DNA from: Gottschalkia purinilytica
Lineage (GTDB): Bacteria; Bacillota; Clostridia; Tissierellales; Gottschalkiaceae
Reading direction: 5' to 3'
DNA length: 59,919 nt
NCBI RefSeq assembly: GCF_001190785.1
Contig: NZ_LGSS01000019.1
Span: forward strand, 1 to 59,919
The notes beneath the pieces were generated by a model, which saw only the letters and a program-made list of their open reading frames with translations, was not told where the DNA came from and ran no database searches. Below are positions 17,460 through 26,455 of this stretch, in pieces; position 1 is the stretch's first letter, and every line of letters starts with the position of its first letter. Made by a program: the position numbers and the translations under genes.

Positions 17460-18395
17460 TTACTTATCATCTATTGAGTTTATTTTATCCAGTACGTCTC
17501 CTAGTCCTAAAGCTTCCTTCCAAGTAGTTTTAACAAATTTACCGTCTTCTTTCTTGTAAGGTTCTTGTGGATTATCAAGATATAGTAGCTCAGATGTAAG
17601 TCTTCCCTTTAAGCATAAAGGTCTTCCATTTGAAGGTGATTTAGCTCTTACAGCTACCTTTTTATTATTTTTTGTTAATACTTCAAAGTCACAACCATAA
17701 TCACAAACTTTACATCTAACTTCTTCTACTTCTCCGTCCCATATTCTAGACTTTCCTATAATTCTCTTATCTAAAAGTGCTCCAACTGGACATACTGTTA
17801 CACATCTATTACATGACACACAACTAGATTCCTCAAAGCTCAAATCAGCATCTGCTACTATTTTTGTATCAAATCCTCTTTGTGCAAATGAAAGTACAGC
17901 TCTATCTGAAACTTGTGCACAAGTTCTAACACATTTACCACATAAGATACATTTATCTTCATCCTTTAATATATATGGACTTGATGTATCTACAATGTGC
18001 TCTTTTCTAGCTCCATCATGTTCTCTAAACTTAACATTATACGTATAAGCATATCTTTGTAACAAACATTCTCCAGCTTTCTGACAAGTTAAACAATCAT
18101 TTGGATGATTATCTAAAAGAAGCTGTAATATTTCTTTTCTGATAGCTAGTACCTTTTCAGTATTAGTGTGAACAACCATTCCATCTTCAACTTTTATAGA
18201 ACATGAAGTTTGAAGCTTATTAACTCCTTCAACTTCAACTACACATAATCTACAAGCTGATACTACTTCTAGATTAGGATCGTAACATAATGCAGGAATT
18301 TCTATTCCAATTTTTTCAGCAGCCTGAATAATCGTATAGTTTTCAGGCACTGTTACTTTTTGCCCATCTATAGTAAGAGTTAAGTTTCTCATCAT
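17460..18395 (-). CDS. hylA: NuoG-like iron-sulfur subunit (HylA type)
   Basis: The 311-aa protein is an electron-transfer subunit. In order: a 2Fe-2S ferredoxin domain (CYDPNLEVVSACRLC, TSCSI); the His/Cys cluster (HPNDCLTCQKAGECLL); two 4Fe-4S clusters (CILCGKCVRTC, CVSCNRCVTVCP); then a CKVCDYGCDFEV to PLCLKGR segment that is the N-terminal cluster domain of molybdopterin oxidoreductases. It stops soon after DGKFVKTTWKEAL, where formate dehydrogenase would go on into its pterin domains. It thus looks like a formate dehydrogenase head cut off before the active site. It sits 14 nt downstream of hylB and 18 nt before the Sec fdhF. It most likely wires HylB to FdhF. Confidence 0.9.
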   Translation of the reverse strand: MMRNLTLTIDGQKVTVPENYTIIQAAEKIGIEIPALCYDPNLEVVSACRLCVVEVEGVNKLQTSCSIKVEDGMVVHTNTEKVLAIRKEILQLLLDNHPNDCLTCQKAGECLLQRYAYTYNVKFREHDGARKEHIVDTSSPYILKDEDKCILCGKCVRTCAQVSDRAVLSFAQRGFDTKIVADADLSFEESSCVSCNRCVTVCPVGALLDKRIIGKSRIWDGEVEEVRCKVCDYGCDFEVLTKNNKKVAVRAKSPSNGRPLCLKGRLTSELLYLDNPQEPYKKEDGKFVKTTWKEALGLGDVLDKINSIDDK

Positions 18396-18409
18396 AATCC
18401 CCCTAAGTC

Positions 18410-20287
18410 TTATTTCTTAATTACTGCATTAACAGGACATGCTTCTACACAAGCACCACACTTCACACACTTTTCAACATCAATAACATGTCTTTGTTTT
18501 ACTTTTCCGTCTATACATGATGCAGGACAATTTCTAGCACATTTTGTACATCCTATACAATCTTCTGTTATAAAGTATTGTAATAGTGATTGACAAGCCC
18601 CTGCAGGACATCTTTTTTCTTGTACGTGAGCTAAATATTCATCCCTAAAGTAGTTTAGTGTAGATAGTACTGGGTTTGGTGCAGTTTGACCTAGTCCACA
18701 TAATGATGAAAGTTTAATTGTCTCCGCTAAGCTTTCTAGTTTCTCTATATCTTCTAATTCACCTTTACCATCTGTTATTTTTTCTAGGATTTCTAGCATT
18801 CTCTTAGTTCCTTCACGGCAAGGAGTACATTTTCCACAAGATTCTTCAACAGTAAAGTCTAAGAAGAATCTCGCAATGTCAACCATACAAGTATCTTCGT
18901 CCATTACTATCATTCCACCAGAACCCATCATTGATCCTAAAGCATTTAATGATTCGAAATCTATTGGAGTATCTATATTTTCTTCAGTTATACATCCTCC
19001 TGAAGGTCCACCTGTTTGAATTGCTTTAAACTTTCTTCCTCCAGGTATTCCGCCTCCAACATCATATATAACTTCTCTTAAAGTAGTTCCCATAGGTATT
19101 TCAACAAGTCCAGTGTTGTTTATTTTTCCACCTAAGGCAAATACTTTTGTTCCTGGTGATTTTTCTGTTCCTAATGTTTTGAACCAGTCTGATCCTTTTA
19201 ATATAATTTGAGGAACGTTCGCATAAGTTTCAACGTTATTTATTAAAGTAGGTTTATCCCATAGACCTTTATTAGCTGGGAATGGTGGTTTATTTCTAGG
19301 CATACCTCTTTGACCTTCTATAGAAGCAATTAGCGCTGTTTCTTCACCACATACGAATGCTCCTGCTCCAAGTCTTATTTCCATGTCAAAGTTAAATCCT
19401 GTACCAAATATATTTTTTCCTAATAAGCCTTTTTCTTTTGCTTGATCTATAGCAACTTGTAATCTTTGAACTGCTATAGGATATTCCGCTCTTATATAAA
19501 CATATCCTTCATCAGCTCCAATAGCATATCCAGCTATTGCCATAGCCTCTATAACTGAATGTGGATCTCCTTCAAGAATACTTCTATCCATGAATGCTCC
19601 TGGATCTCCTTCATCAGCATTACATAAAACATACTTTTTATCTCCAATAGCTTTAGCAGTGAATTCCCATTTTAATCCTGTAGGGAAACCTCCACCACCT
19701 CTACCTCTTAATCCAGAATCTTTCATAGCCTCAATTACATTTTCTGGTGTCATTTCATTTAATGCTTTATAAAGTCCAACATAACCATCGTATGCTATAT
19801 ACTCATCTATGTCTTCAGGATTTATAAGTCCACAGTTTCTAAGTGCAACTCTCTCTTGTTTTTTATAGAAAGTAACTTCGTCTATAGCTTTAATCTTATC
19901 TTCACTTATAGATTCTTTATATAATAAATCTTTAACTACATTTCCTTTTATAAGATCTTCTTCAACTATTGTTTCTACATCTTCTACTTTTATATGACTA
20001 TAGAAAGTTCCTTCTGGATATACAACTACTATTGGTCCTGCCTCACAAAGACCAAAGCATCCAGTTTTTACAATATCTACTTTGTCATCTATATTTTTTT
20101 CTTTTAATAATCTGATAAATTCATCTTCTATCTTATCTGATTTAGATGAAGTACATCCTGTACCTCTACATAAAAGTACTTGCTTTGTATATAAACTTTC
20201 AACATTTGCCTTATCTTCTCTGCTTCTTAAGCATATTCTAGACAAAGTATTAGATTTAATTGTTTTTAAATCATCAAGCGTTATCAT
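18410..20287 (-). CDS. hylB: NuoF-like NADH/FMN flavoprotein subunit (HylB type)
   Basis: This is the 625-aa subunit that binds FMN and NAD(H). It has an N-terminal thioredoxin-like 2Fe-2S domain (CRGTGCTSS, then KTGCFGLCEAGP), the NADH/FMN core with GLRGRGGGGFPTGLKW and GAGAFVCGEETALIASIEG, a 4Fe-4S site SCGKCTPCREGT, and two C-terminal 4Fe-4S clusters (CIGCTKCARNCPASC, CVKCGACVEACP). This layout is shared by HndC/HytB/HylB of bifurcating hydrogenases and formate dehydrogenases; the FMN is taken as the bifurcating centre. A 152-nt gap separates it from hylC. The formate assignment comes from the adjacent fdhF, since no hydrogenase gene is present. Confidence 0.94.
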   Translation of the reverse strand: MITLDDLKTIKSNTLSRICLRSREDKANVESLYTKQVLLCRGTGCTSSKSDKIEDEFIRLLKEKNIDDKVDIVKTGCFGLCEAGPIVVVYPEGTFYSHIKVEDVETIVEEDLIKGNVVKDLLYKESISEDKIKAIDEVTFYKKQERVALRNCGLINPEDIDEYIAYDGYVGLYKALNEMTPENVIEAMKDSGLRGRGGGGFPTGLKWEFTAKAIGDKKYVLCNADEGDPGAFMDRSILEGDPHSVIEAMAIAGYAIGADEGYVYIRAEYPIAVQRLQVAIDQAKEKGLLGKNIFGTGFNFDMEIRLGAGAFVCGEETALIASIEGQRGMPRNKPPFPANKGLWDKPTLINNVETYANVPQIILKGSDWFKTLGTEKSPGTKVFALGGKINNTGLVEIPMGTTLREVIYDVGGGIPGGRKFKAIQTGGPSGGCITEENIDTPIDFESLNALGSMMGSGGMIVMDEDTCMVDIARFFLDFTVEESCGKCTPCREGTKRMLEILEKITDGKGELEDIEKLESLAETIKLSSLCGLGQTAPNPVLSTLNYFRDEYLAHVQEKRCPAGACQSLLQYFITEDCIGCTKCARNCPASCIDGKVKQRHVIDVEKCVKCGACVEACPVNAVIKK

Positions 20288-20439
20288 TACACTGCCCCCT
20301 GACTACTTTATTATTTATGATTTTGTATTAAAAACTAATTTATTGGGTAAATGAAAAATGAGTTGTTTAAAAATCTTTAGCGAAATGTGATAGTTTTAAG
20401 ATTAACTAACTAATTAGAATTAAAACAAACAATACATCA

Positions 20440-20931
20440 TTACATATTTTTATACTTTTCTAGTATTTCTGGAATGTCTTCTGCTTTTAATCTACCGTAA
20501 ACTTCATCGTTTACTGACATAACTGGTGCTAATCCACAGGCACCTATACATCTAGTTGCTTGTAAAGAGAACTTTCTATCACTAGTAGTTCCTCCGACTT
20601 CTATACTTAAGTCTTTCTTTACCTTATCTACTAGCTCCTGAGCTCCTCTAACATAACAAGCTGTTCCTAGACAAATACCTATTTGATATTTTCCTCTTGG
20701 AATTAAAGTGAACTGTGAATAAAAAGTTATAACTCCATAAACTTCAGCTAGTGGCACTTTTAGTCCTTCAGAAATAATTCTCTGAACTTCAATAGGTAAA
20801 TATCCAAATAAATCTTGTGCCTCGTGTAGTACTGACATCAAAGCTCCTTTTTTATCCTTATGATCTTCGATAATTCCATTAAGTTTTTTAATGTTTTCTT
20901 TATTATCCTCCCAATCAAACGTAAATTCCAT
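20440..20931 (-). CDS. hylC: NuoE-like 2Fe-2S subunit (HylC type)
   Basis: This 163-aa thioredoxin-fold protein has a 2Fe-2S cluster bound by Cys in CLGTACYVRG and CIGACGLAP, the classic NuoE spacing. It accompanies the NuoF-like subunit in NAD-linked bifurcating complexes. It is the first gene of the formate dehydrogenase operon, with a strong ribosome site (GGGAGG) before the ATG. The 625-nt region upstream must carry the operon promoter. Confidence 0.94.
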   Translation of the reverse strand: MEFTFDWEDNKENIKKLNGIIEDHKDKKGALMSVLHEAQDLFGYLPIEVQRIISEGLKVPLAEVYGVITFYSQFTLIPRGKYQIGICLGTACYVRGAQELVDKVKKDLSIEVGGTTSDRKFSLQATRCIGACGLAPVMSVNDEVYGRLKAEDIPEILEKYKNM

Positions 20932-21370
20932 TTTCTAGCCTCCCTTGAGATTGTTATATACTTCATATATGCTCAATATATGAACTATAGAATATTTTTA
21001 TATAAGTTTTTTATTTTTTTATAAACCTCAAAAGCCATTAATCTAAAATATTCCTTAACTTAAGTTTAATATTAATAAACACATTGTGTCAATGAACGTT
21101 AATTTATCTACAATTTTTTTTAAGGTTAATCATACTTATATCTGCTTTATTGGCTTCGTTAAGTACCTATAAATGCACTTAGGTTTAAAATATAAAAATA
21201 AATATAATAAACTTACGATAATCTTGTATTTTGACTATTTATAGAACTTTAACGCAAAATATGACCATTTTTGATGAATTTAACGATATTACAAAGTTAA
21301 CGTTTTCATGTTTAACCTTAAATGATTGTTAAATTATTGTTAATTTCACTATCCTTTAAAGTTATATTAA

Positions 21371-21386
21371 GGTTTCACATGAAACC
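21371..21386. other. parS-like palindrome (imperfect)
   Basis: GGTTTCACATGAAACC differs from the Bacillus-type parS TGTTTCACGTGAAACA at the outer bases and one central base. It lies 1.2 kb from parB, so it may be a weak ParB site, or a chance palindrome. Confidence 0.4.
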
Positions 21387-21414
21387 TTTTAAAATAATTA
21401 TTATAGCTTTTAAT

Positions 21415-21468
21415 AAAATAAATAACTACTTTAGAATATTGTAATATCCCAAAGTAGTTATTTATTTT
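21415..21468 (-). terminator. Intrinsic terminator after the PhzF-family gene
   Basis: An 18-bp perfect stem (21415-21432 with 21451-21468) with an 18-nt loop; A and T runs on both sides allow it to work in either direction. It isolates the phzF transcript from the hylC operon. Confidence 0.8.
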
Positions 21469-21556
21469 ATCAATATGAAACAATTTCCGTATTAAAGTAG
21501 AGAACTACAATTATAATTAATAAAAAATGGCTTTAAAAATTTAATATTATACTCTA

Positions 21557-22468
21557 CTAATCTTTAATAGTAACTACACCTTCAAAAAATACATTTCCTC
21601 TACCCCCTACTTTTATAGGGTACTCACATTCATCATTAATAATTTCACAATATATTTGACTTGGTCTTCCTATTTGTTCACCTTGTTTACACAATACTTC
21701 GCTATTTTTTATTAAATTATTTTTCTTTAAATAATATATAAGTCCTGCATTTGCTGTACCACTACAAGCACATTCTGTTATAAATGACATTGATTCAAAC
21801 TGTCTACAATTAATAGTATCGTCTTCTTCCAATGAAAATATATGAAATCTAGGTTCAACTATACGTTCTAAATCTCTTGTTATCGTGTTCGAATTTACTT
21901 TTTGTGAATCAAATTGAAGCTTATTCAGTATATCTCTACTTTTAACTGGAATAATTATATCATATTTCCCGGTAAATAGAATTTCAGGTTTTATGTTTAT
22001 AAAGTCTATTCCTATATCTTCTTTATCTATACTTAGTATTGAACTTATTTCATCTACATCATCATATTTACCTAAGGAAACAGGAGTATTGTGATACATT
22101 CCTACTTTCTCTATATTCCAATCCTTAAAATGTATTTCTATTGGGTTTGTACCTATTTTAGTATGTTGAAATACCTTTACAACACCTTGCGATATATTTG
22201 TTATATAACCTTTATTAGCTAATGTATAAAAAGTAGCTATAGTAGTATAACCACAAAAATCTATTTCTTCTTTTGATGTAAAAAACCTAACTTCAAAATT
22301 ATCTTTATCTACTTGGTTTACAAATGATACTTTACTTAAATTAGTTAGTCGAACTATTTTAAGCATATCCTCATAACTTAAGTCTCTAGCATCAGGAACT
22401 ATCCCTGCTGGATTTCCCCCAAAAGGCTTGTCTGCAAAAGCATTAGCCTGATACATAATCACTTGCAT
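21557..22468 (-). CDS. PhzF-family isomerase-like protein
   Basis: The 303-aa protein has the PhzF/diaminopimelate-epimerase-like fold. The start QANAFADKPFGGNPAGIVPDA is the family signature, and FCGYTTIATFY and CACSGTANAGLIYY match the two half-site loops. The substrate is unknown for most members, and the neighbours give no hint. It is monocistronic, with a strong terminator behind it and a 160-nt gap to parB in front. Confidence 0.88.
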   Translation of the reverse strand: MQVIMYQANAFADKPFGGNPAGIVPDARDLSYEDMLKIVRLTNLSKVSFVNQVDKDNFEVRFFTSKEEIDFCGYTTIATFYTLANKGYITNISQGVVKVFQHTKIGTNPIEIHFKDWNIEKVGMYHNTPVSLGKYDDVDEISSILSIDKEDIGIDFINIKPEILFTGKYDIIIPVKSRDILNKLQFDSQKVNSNTITRDLERIVEPRFHIFSLEEDDTINCRQFESMSFITECACSGTANAGLIYYLKKNNLIKNSEVLCKQGEQIGRPSQIYCEIINDECEYPIKVGGRGNVFFEGVVTIKD

Positions 22469-22628
22469 TTACTCAACACTCCTTAAGCCTATATTTATTA
22501 AGCATATTTGAAAAGCAATTACAATTTCTCTGTTTAATATTACAAAATTACAAACTTCTTATTATTATAATTTTTTCTTGATACATTGGAGTTAAGATCA
22601 AGTGTAGTATCATTCTTAATAGATTATG

Positions 22629-23498
22629 TTAGGATTTTGATAGTAAATCTAGTATTCTTTCAAGATGTTCATCATCATAGTATTCTATTTCTATCTTTCC
22701 TTTTTTCTTTCCTGTCACTATATGAACTTTTGTTCCAAGTGTTCTTCTTAAGCTTTCTTCTATTTCTAGTATTATCGGATCTTTTGTTTTTTCTTTCTTT
22801 ATATTATTATCGTTTTTATTATTAATTTCTTTTATAATTTTTTCAGTTTCTCTTACACTTAAGTTTTTTTCTATAACTATTTGAGCTATTTTATTTTGAA
22901 TTTCTTTATCTTCAATTGCTAATAATGCTCTTCCATGACCACTCGATAGTTTACCTTTTAATATTAGATCTATAATTTCATCTTGAAGATTCAATAGTCT
23001 TATTGTGTTAGTTATATATGGTCTACTTTTTCCTATAGCATTCGCAACTTCTTCTTGAGTAAGGTTATATTTTTCTATTAAACTTTTTAAAGCCATAGCT
23101 TCTTCTATAATATTTAAATTTTCTCTTTGAATATTTTCTATAAGAGAAATTTCTGTAGCCTCTAGTTGTTCTATATTTTTTATAATAGAAGGTATCTTTT
23201 TTATTCCAGCTATATTAGATGCTCTCCATCTTCTTTCTCCTGCTATTATTTCGTATCCATTTTCTTTTTTTCTTAATATAATAGGTTGTATAACACCATG
23301 TCTTTTTATAGACTCTGAAAGCTCATTTAAAGATTCCTCATTAAATTCCTTTCTTGGCTGACTGCAATTAGGTTCTATTAAATTTATATCTATATCTACA
23401 ACTGATTTTTCATTTTCATCTATAGCCATATCCTCTAAAGAGTTTGAAGGAATTAGTGCCGATAATCCTTTACCTAATCCTCTTTTCTTTATACTCAT
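22629..23498 (-). CDS. parB: Chromosome-partitioning protein ParB (Spo0J)
   Basis: ParB binds parS, spreads as a CTP-dependent clamp and loads SMC. The 289-aa chain has an N-terminal RGLGKGLSALIP tag that stimulates ParA, the CTP-binding GERRWRAS near residue 88, ENIQRENLN, the helix-turn-helix (TQEEVANAIGKSRPYITN) and a C-terminal dimer domain. It starts one base after the parA stop, the normal soj-spo0J arrangement. A strong parS is found at 41557 in this window. Confidence 0.96.
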   Translation of the reverse strand: MSIKKRGLGKGLSALIPSNSLEDMAIDENEKSVVDIDINLIEPNCSQPRKEFNEESLNELSESIKRHGVIQPIILRKKENGYEIIAGERRWRASNIAGIKKIPSIIKNIEQLEATEISLIENIQRENLNIIEEAMALKSLIEKYNLTQEEVANAIGKSRPYITNTIRLLNLQDEIIDLILKGKLSSGHGRALLAIEDKEIQNKIAQIVIEKNLSVRETEKIIKEINNKNDNNIKKEKTKDPIILEIEESLRRTLGTKVHIVTGKKKGKIEIEYYDDEHLERILDLLSKS

Positions 23499-23499
23499 T

Positions 23500-24273
23500 T
23501 TATATCACACCTTCTAAGTAATCTAAAAACTCATCTGCTAGCTCATCATATGCTTCAGCTCCTTTTGATTTAGGATCATAATCTATAACAGGAACTCCAA
23601 AGCTAGGAGCTTCAGCTAGCCTAATATTTCTAGGTATTATAGTTGTATATACTTTACCTCTAAAGTATTTTTTTACTTCATCTACAACTTGAATAGAAAG
23701 ATTAGTCCTTCCATCAAACATACTTAAAACTACTCCTTCTATTTCTAAGCTAGGATTTAAGCTACTTTTTATAAGCTTTATAGTATCCATTAATTGACTT
23801 ACTCCTTCAAGTGCATAGTACTCACATTGTATTGGTATTATAACACTATCTACTGCTACTAAAGTATTTATTGTAAGTAATCCTAGTGATGGTGGACAAT
23901 CTATAAAGATATATTCATAATCATCTTTTATACTCTCTATAGCTTTTTTAAGAATAGTTTCTCTATTTTTCTTTCCAGTAAGTTCTATTTCTGCTCCTGC
24001 AAGTTCAACATTTGAAGATATTAAATGTAAGTTTTCTACGTTAGTTTCTATTATAGCATTTTTTATATCTTCTCCATCTATTAGAACGTTATATATTGAC
24101 ACAGGAACTTCTTTTTTATCTATTCCAAATCCGCTTGTAGTATTACCTTGAGGGTCTATATCTATAACTAATACTTTTTTACCTTTTCTTGCTACACAAG
24201 AACTTAAATTAACGTTGGTAGTGGTTTTTCCCACACCTCCTTTTTGATTAAATATAGCTATAAGTCTGGACAT
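23500..24273 (-). CDS. parA: Chromosome-partitioning ATPase ParA (Soj)
   Basis: This ParA/MinD ATPase of 257 aa has the deviant Walker A KGGVGKTTTNVNL at residue 11, Walker A' DIDPQGN and Walker B FIDCPPSLG. It acts with ParB in origin segregation and can regulate DnaA. It is first in the parA-parB operon. The 540-nt region upstream separates it from noc. Confidence 0.97.
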   Translation of the reverse strand: MSRLIAIFNQKGGVGKTTTNVNLSSCVARKGKKVLVIDIDPQGNTTSGFGIDKKEVPVSIYNVLIDGEDIKNAIIETNVENLHLISSNVELAGAEIELTGKKNRETILKKAIESIKDDYEYIFIDCPPSLGLLTINTLVAVDSVIIPIQCEYYALEGVSQLMDTIKLIKSSLNPSLEIEGVVLSMFDGRTNLSIQVVDEVKKYFRGKVYTTIIPRNIRLAEAPSFGVPVIDYDPKSKGAEAYDELADEFLDYLEGVI

Positions 24274-24812
24274 GCCATCACCTCATTTTAGGAACCTATA
24301 TAATACTAAGTTAAAAATAAATAAAATTCATAAAATCTTACTATTTCTGATAGTTTCATAAGACTCAGAATTTTATTATATAAAGTCTATTTTTTTAGTA
24401 AAGATTTTTATAATATTTATATCATACAACTTTAAAAATATATCGAATATTGAATAAAATACATAGAACATATAGTTTTATATTCTATATACGATTTATA
24501 AAGTCCTTTAGATATATTACATATAAATGTTTAAATATCAAAACAATATATTTTATTTAAAAATATATATTAAAACGCTAAAAACATACTATTCTATATA
24601 CTATTATTTAGCTATAAAAACATTTTGTCAAAGTATTTTTTTATTAATATTAGCTTTATTTAGAAATTTAAAATTTAAAAATATAAGTCTTCCTAAAACT
24701 GTGTTTTAAAAATCTTTATAATATAAAAAACTTAGCATAGTGAAATATTTTTATATACACTAGTAGCTAAGTTTTTTAATATTTTTAGTTTTAAATATTT
24801 ATATTGAAACTA
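24274..24812. other. AT-rich intergenic region between parA and noc
   Basis: No credible gene is seen in these 539 nt; a 60-codon frame at 24527 has no family features and a strongly AT-biased composition. The region should hold the parA promoter. The noc terminator lies at 24725-24777. Confidence 0.6.
24725..24777 (-). terminator. Intrinsic terminator after noc
   Basis: AAAAAACTTAGC pairs with GCTAAGTTTTTT, and an inner TAGTG/CACTA extends the structure. On the minus strand it ends in a U-run. Confidence 0.75.
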
Positions 24813-25607
24813 TTACTTTTTAGGAATTTTAACTTTAACTTCTATAAAGTCTCCCATATCTTTCTGCTCATATTGAGCATCTACTCCACTATCTTTTATA
24901 GCAGTATACGCATTTTTAATAGTATTTAAATATATTCTAAAGTTTATTAAACTTTTTATATTCTGTCTATTTTTAGGCTCTTCTTCTTTAGTTAAATCTT
25001 CAAGTATATCATTAATAAGCTTCTCAGTTTTCTTAACTGTAAGTTCATTTTTTATCACTCTTTCTAGTACAGAAGCTTGTAATTCCTCATCAGGTAACTT
25101 TAACATTGCTCTAGCATGTCTTTCTGTTAATCCACTTTCTACTATACTTTTCTTTATACTATTTGGTAGCCTTAAAAGTCTTATTTTATTTGCTATAGTA
25201 GATTGATTTTTACCAAGCTTTTCAGCCAACTCTTGTTGTGTAAATCCATGATCATCTATAAGATTATGATATCCCTCTGCCTCTTCTATGAAATTCAAAT
25301 TTTCTCTTTGTAAGTTTTCTAGTAAAGCCAATACTGCTGAGTCTATATCCTTAACATTAATAATAACTGCTGGTACTTTTTCTAGTTCTGCTAGTTCAGA
25401 AGCTCTTAATCTCCTTTCTCCTGCAACTAACTCATAACTTTCTTCGCCTATTTTCCTTACACTAATAGGTTGTAATATTCCATAAGTTTTTATGGATTGA
25501 CTAAGTTCTTCCAAGGCACGTCTATTAAAAGTTTTCCTAGGCTGATAAGGGTTTGGCTTTATTTGTTTAATTGGAATGTAACATATCTCGTTATTTAAAT
25601 TACTCAT
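24813..25607 (-). CDS. noc: ParB-family protein, probable nucleoid occlusion protein Noc
   Basis: This second ParB paralogue (264 aa) is next to rsmG, the position of noc in Firmicutes. It has PYQPRKTF near residue 18, the CTP motif GERRLRAS, ENLQRENLN and a helix-turn-helix (TQQELAEKLGKNQSTIAN). B. subtilis Noc binds its own sites and blocks division over DNA, using an N-terminal amphipathic helix to reach the membrane. That helix is absent here: the protein starts MSNLNNEICYIPIKQ, leading straight into the ParB core. It may therefore act without direct membrane binding, or be a second partition protein. Confidence 0.85.
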   Translation of the reverse strand: MSNLNNEICYIPIKQIKPNPYQPRKTFNRRALEELSQSIKTYGILQPISVRKIGEESYELVAGERRLRASELAELEKVPAVIINVKDIDSAVLALLENLQRENLNFIEEAEGYHNLIDDHGFTQQELAEKLGKNQSTIANKIRLLRLPNSIKKSIVESGLTERHARAMLKLPDEELQASVLERVIKNELTVKKTEKLINDILEDLTKEEEPKNRQNIKSLINFRIYLNTIKNAYTAIKDSGVDAQYEQKDMGDFIEVKVKIPKK

Positions 25608-25738
25608 TAGATCATTCCTCTCCCCATTTACTTCTCCCCTGTTTATATTTTTAATTTCTCCAAAAAGGTTTATGTTCCTTCCTTAACAGTTAAAATTATT
25701 AAAGTTTCGTTTTACATTTTTTTTATTAATTTTATATT

Positions 25739-26455
25739 TTACAACGGTTTTTTCTTAGGTTTCCCTCCACCTCTAGGGTATTTTGTCGGAGTGTGACTTA
25801 TTTTCCTTATAACTAGTAAGTTATGTGTTATATCACTATGAGGAAGTTTTATATCTATTTTATCTTCTATTTTACCTCCTAATAGCTTTATGGCATTTTT
25901 AGAACCCTTTATTTCTTCTTCTACATCTGGACCCTTCATAGCTATAAAGTATCCATCCACTTTTACAAAAGGAATGCAATATTCACTTAAAGTGTTAAGT
26001 GATGCTACAGCTCTTGATACTGCTATATCAAACACCTCTCTATATTCTTCTTTCCTACTATATTCTTCTGCTCTTCCATGTAATGTAGTTATACCTTTTA
26101 GGTTAAGTTTATCTATAACTTCATCTAAAAACTTTAACCTCTTGTTAAGCCCATCTAATAAAACTACCTCTGCTTCTTCATTTACTATTTTTATAGGTAC
26201 CCCAGGAAATCCTCCACCTGTACCAATATCTATTATCTTTTTACTTCCTTGTAATTTATTAGTTTTAAATATGGAAATACTATCTAAAAAATGTTTTATA
26301 TCAATCTCTTTGTCATCTGTAATTGCAGTTAAGTTAATTTTATCATTCCAGTCTTTCAGGAGTTCCTTATATATATTAAATTTATCTATTTTTTCATTAT
26401 CGATACTTATATTTAGTTCTTCAATACCACTTTTTAATGTATCTACATTACTCAT
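25739..26455 (-). CDS. rsmG: 16S rRNA (guanine-527-N7)-methyltransferase RsmG
   Basis: RsmG methylates G527 of 16S rRNA. It has the SAM-binding [15 protein letters not shown] motif, the [13 protein letters not shown] segment and the late [11 protein letters not shown] start at the ATG at 26455 (238 aa), since the AGGAG lies 8 nt upstream; the GTG at 26464 directly abuts that site. The start overlaps the end of mnmG, which suggests coupled translation. Confidence 0.95.
   Translation of the reverse strand: MSNVDTLKSGIEELNISIDNEKIDKFNIYKELLKDWNDKINLTAITDDKEIDIKHFLDSISIFKTNKLQGSKKIIDIGTGGGFPGVPIKIVNEEAEVVLLDGLNKRLKFLDEVIDKLNLKGITTLHGRAEEYSRKEEYREVFDIAVSRAVASLNTLSEYCIPFVKVDGYFIAMKGPDVEEEIKGSKNAIKLLGGKIEDKIDIKLPHSDITHNLLVIRKISHTPTKYPRGGGKPKKKPL

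Larger units (their letters stand above)
20932..21556 (-). promoter_or_regulatory. Long AT-rich control region upstream of hylC
   Basis: No gene is visible in these 625 nt. It holds the phzF terminator (21415-21468), a parS-like palindrome (21371-21386) and an unusual cluster of GTTAA/TTAAC words between about 21095 and 21345. These include AAGTTAACGTT near 21294 and two direct TTGTTAA copies four bases apart (21326-21332, 21337-21343). TTGTTAA is the half-site of the redox regulator Rex, but Rex operators are inverted, not direct. A TTGACA lies near 21085 on the minus strand without a clear -10 partner. The start point cannot be fixed from sequence. Confidence 0.45.

Noticed and set aside
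21326-21343. Rex operator upstream of hylC
   Set aside because: The two TTGTTAA half-sites are direct repeats, whereas Rex sites are inverted, so no operator feature is called; only the word cluster is reported.
24527-24709. 60-codon plus-strand frame between parA and noc
   Set aside because: AT-rich composition artefact without ribosome site or family features.
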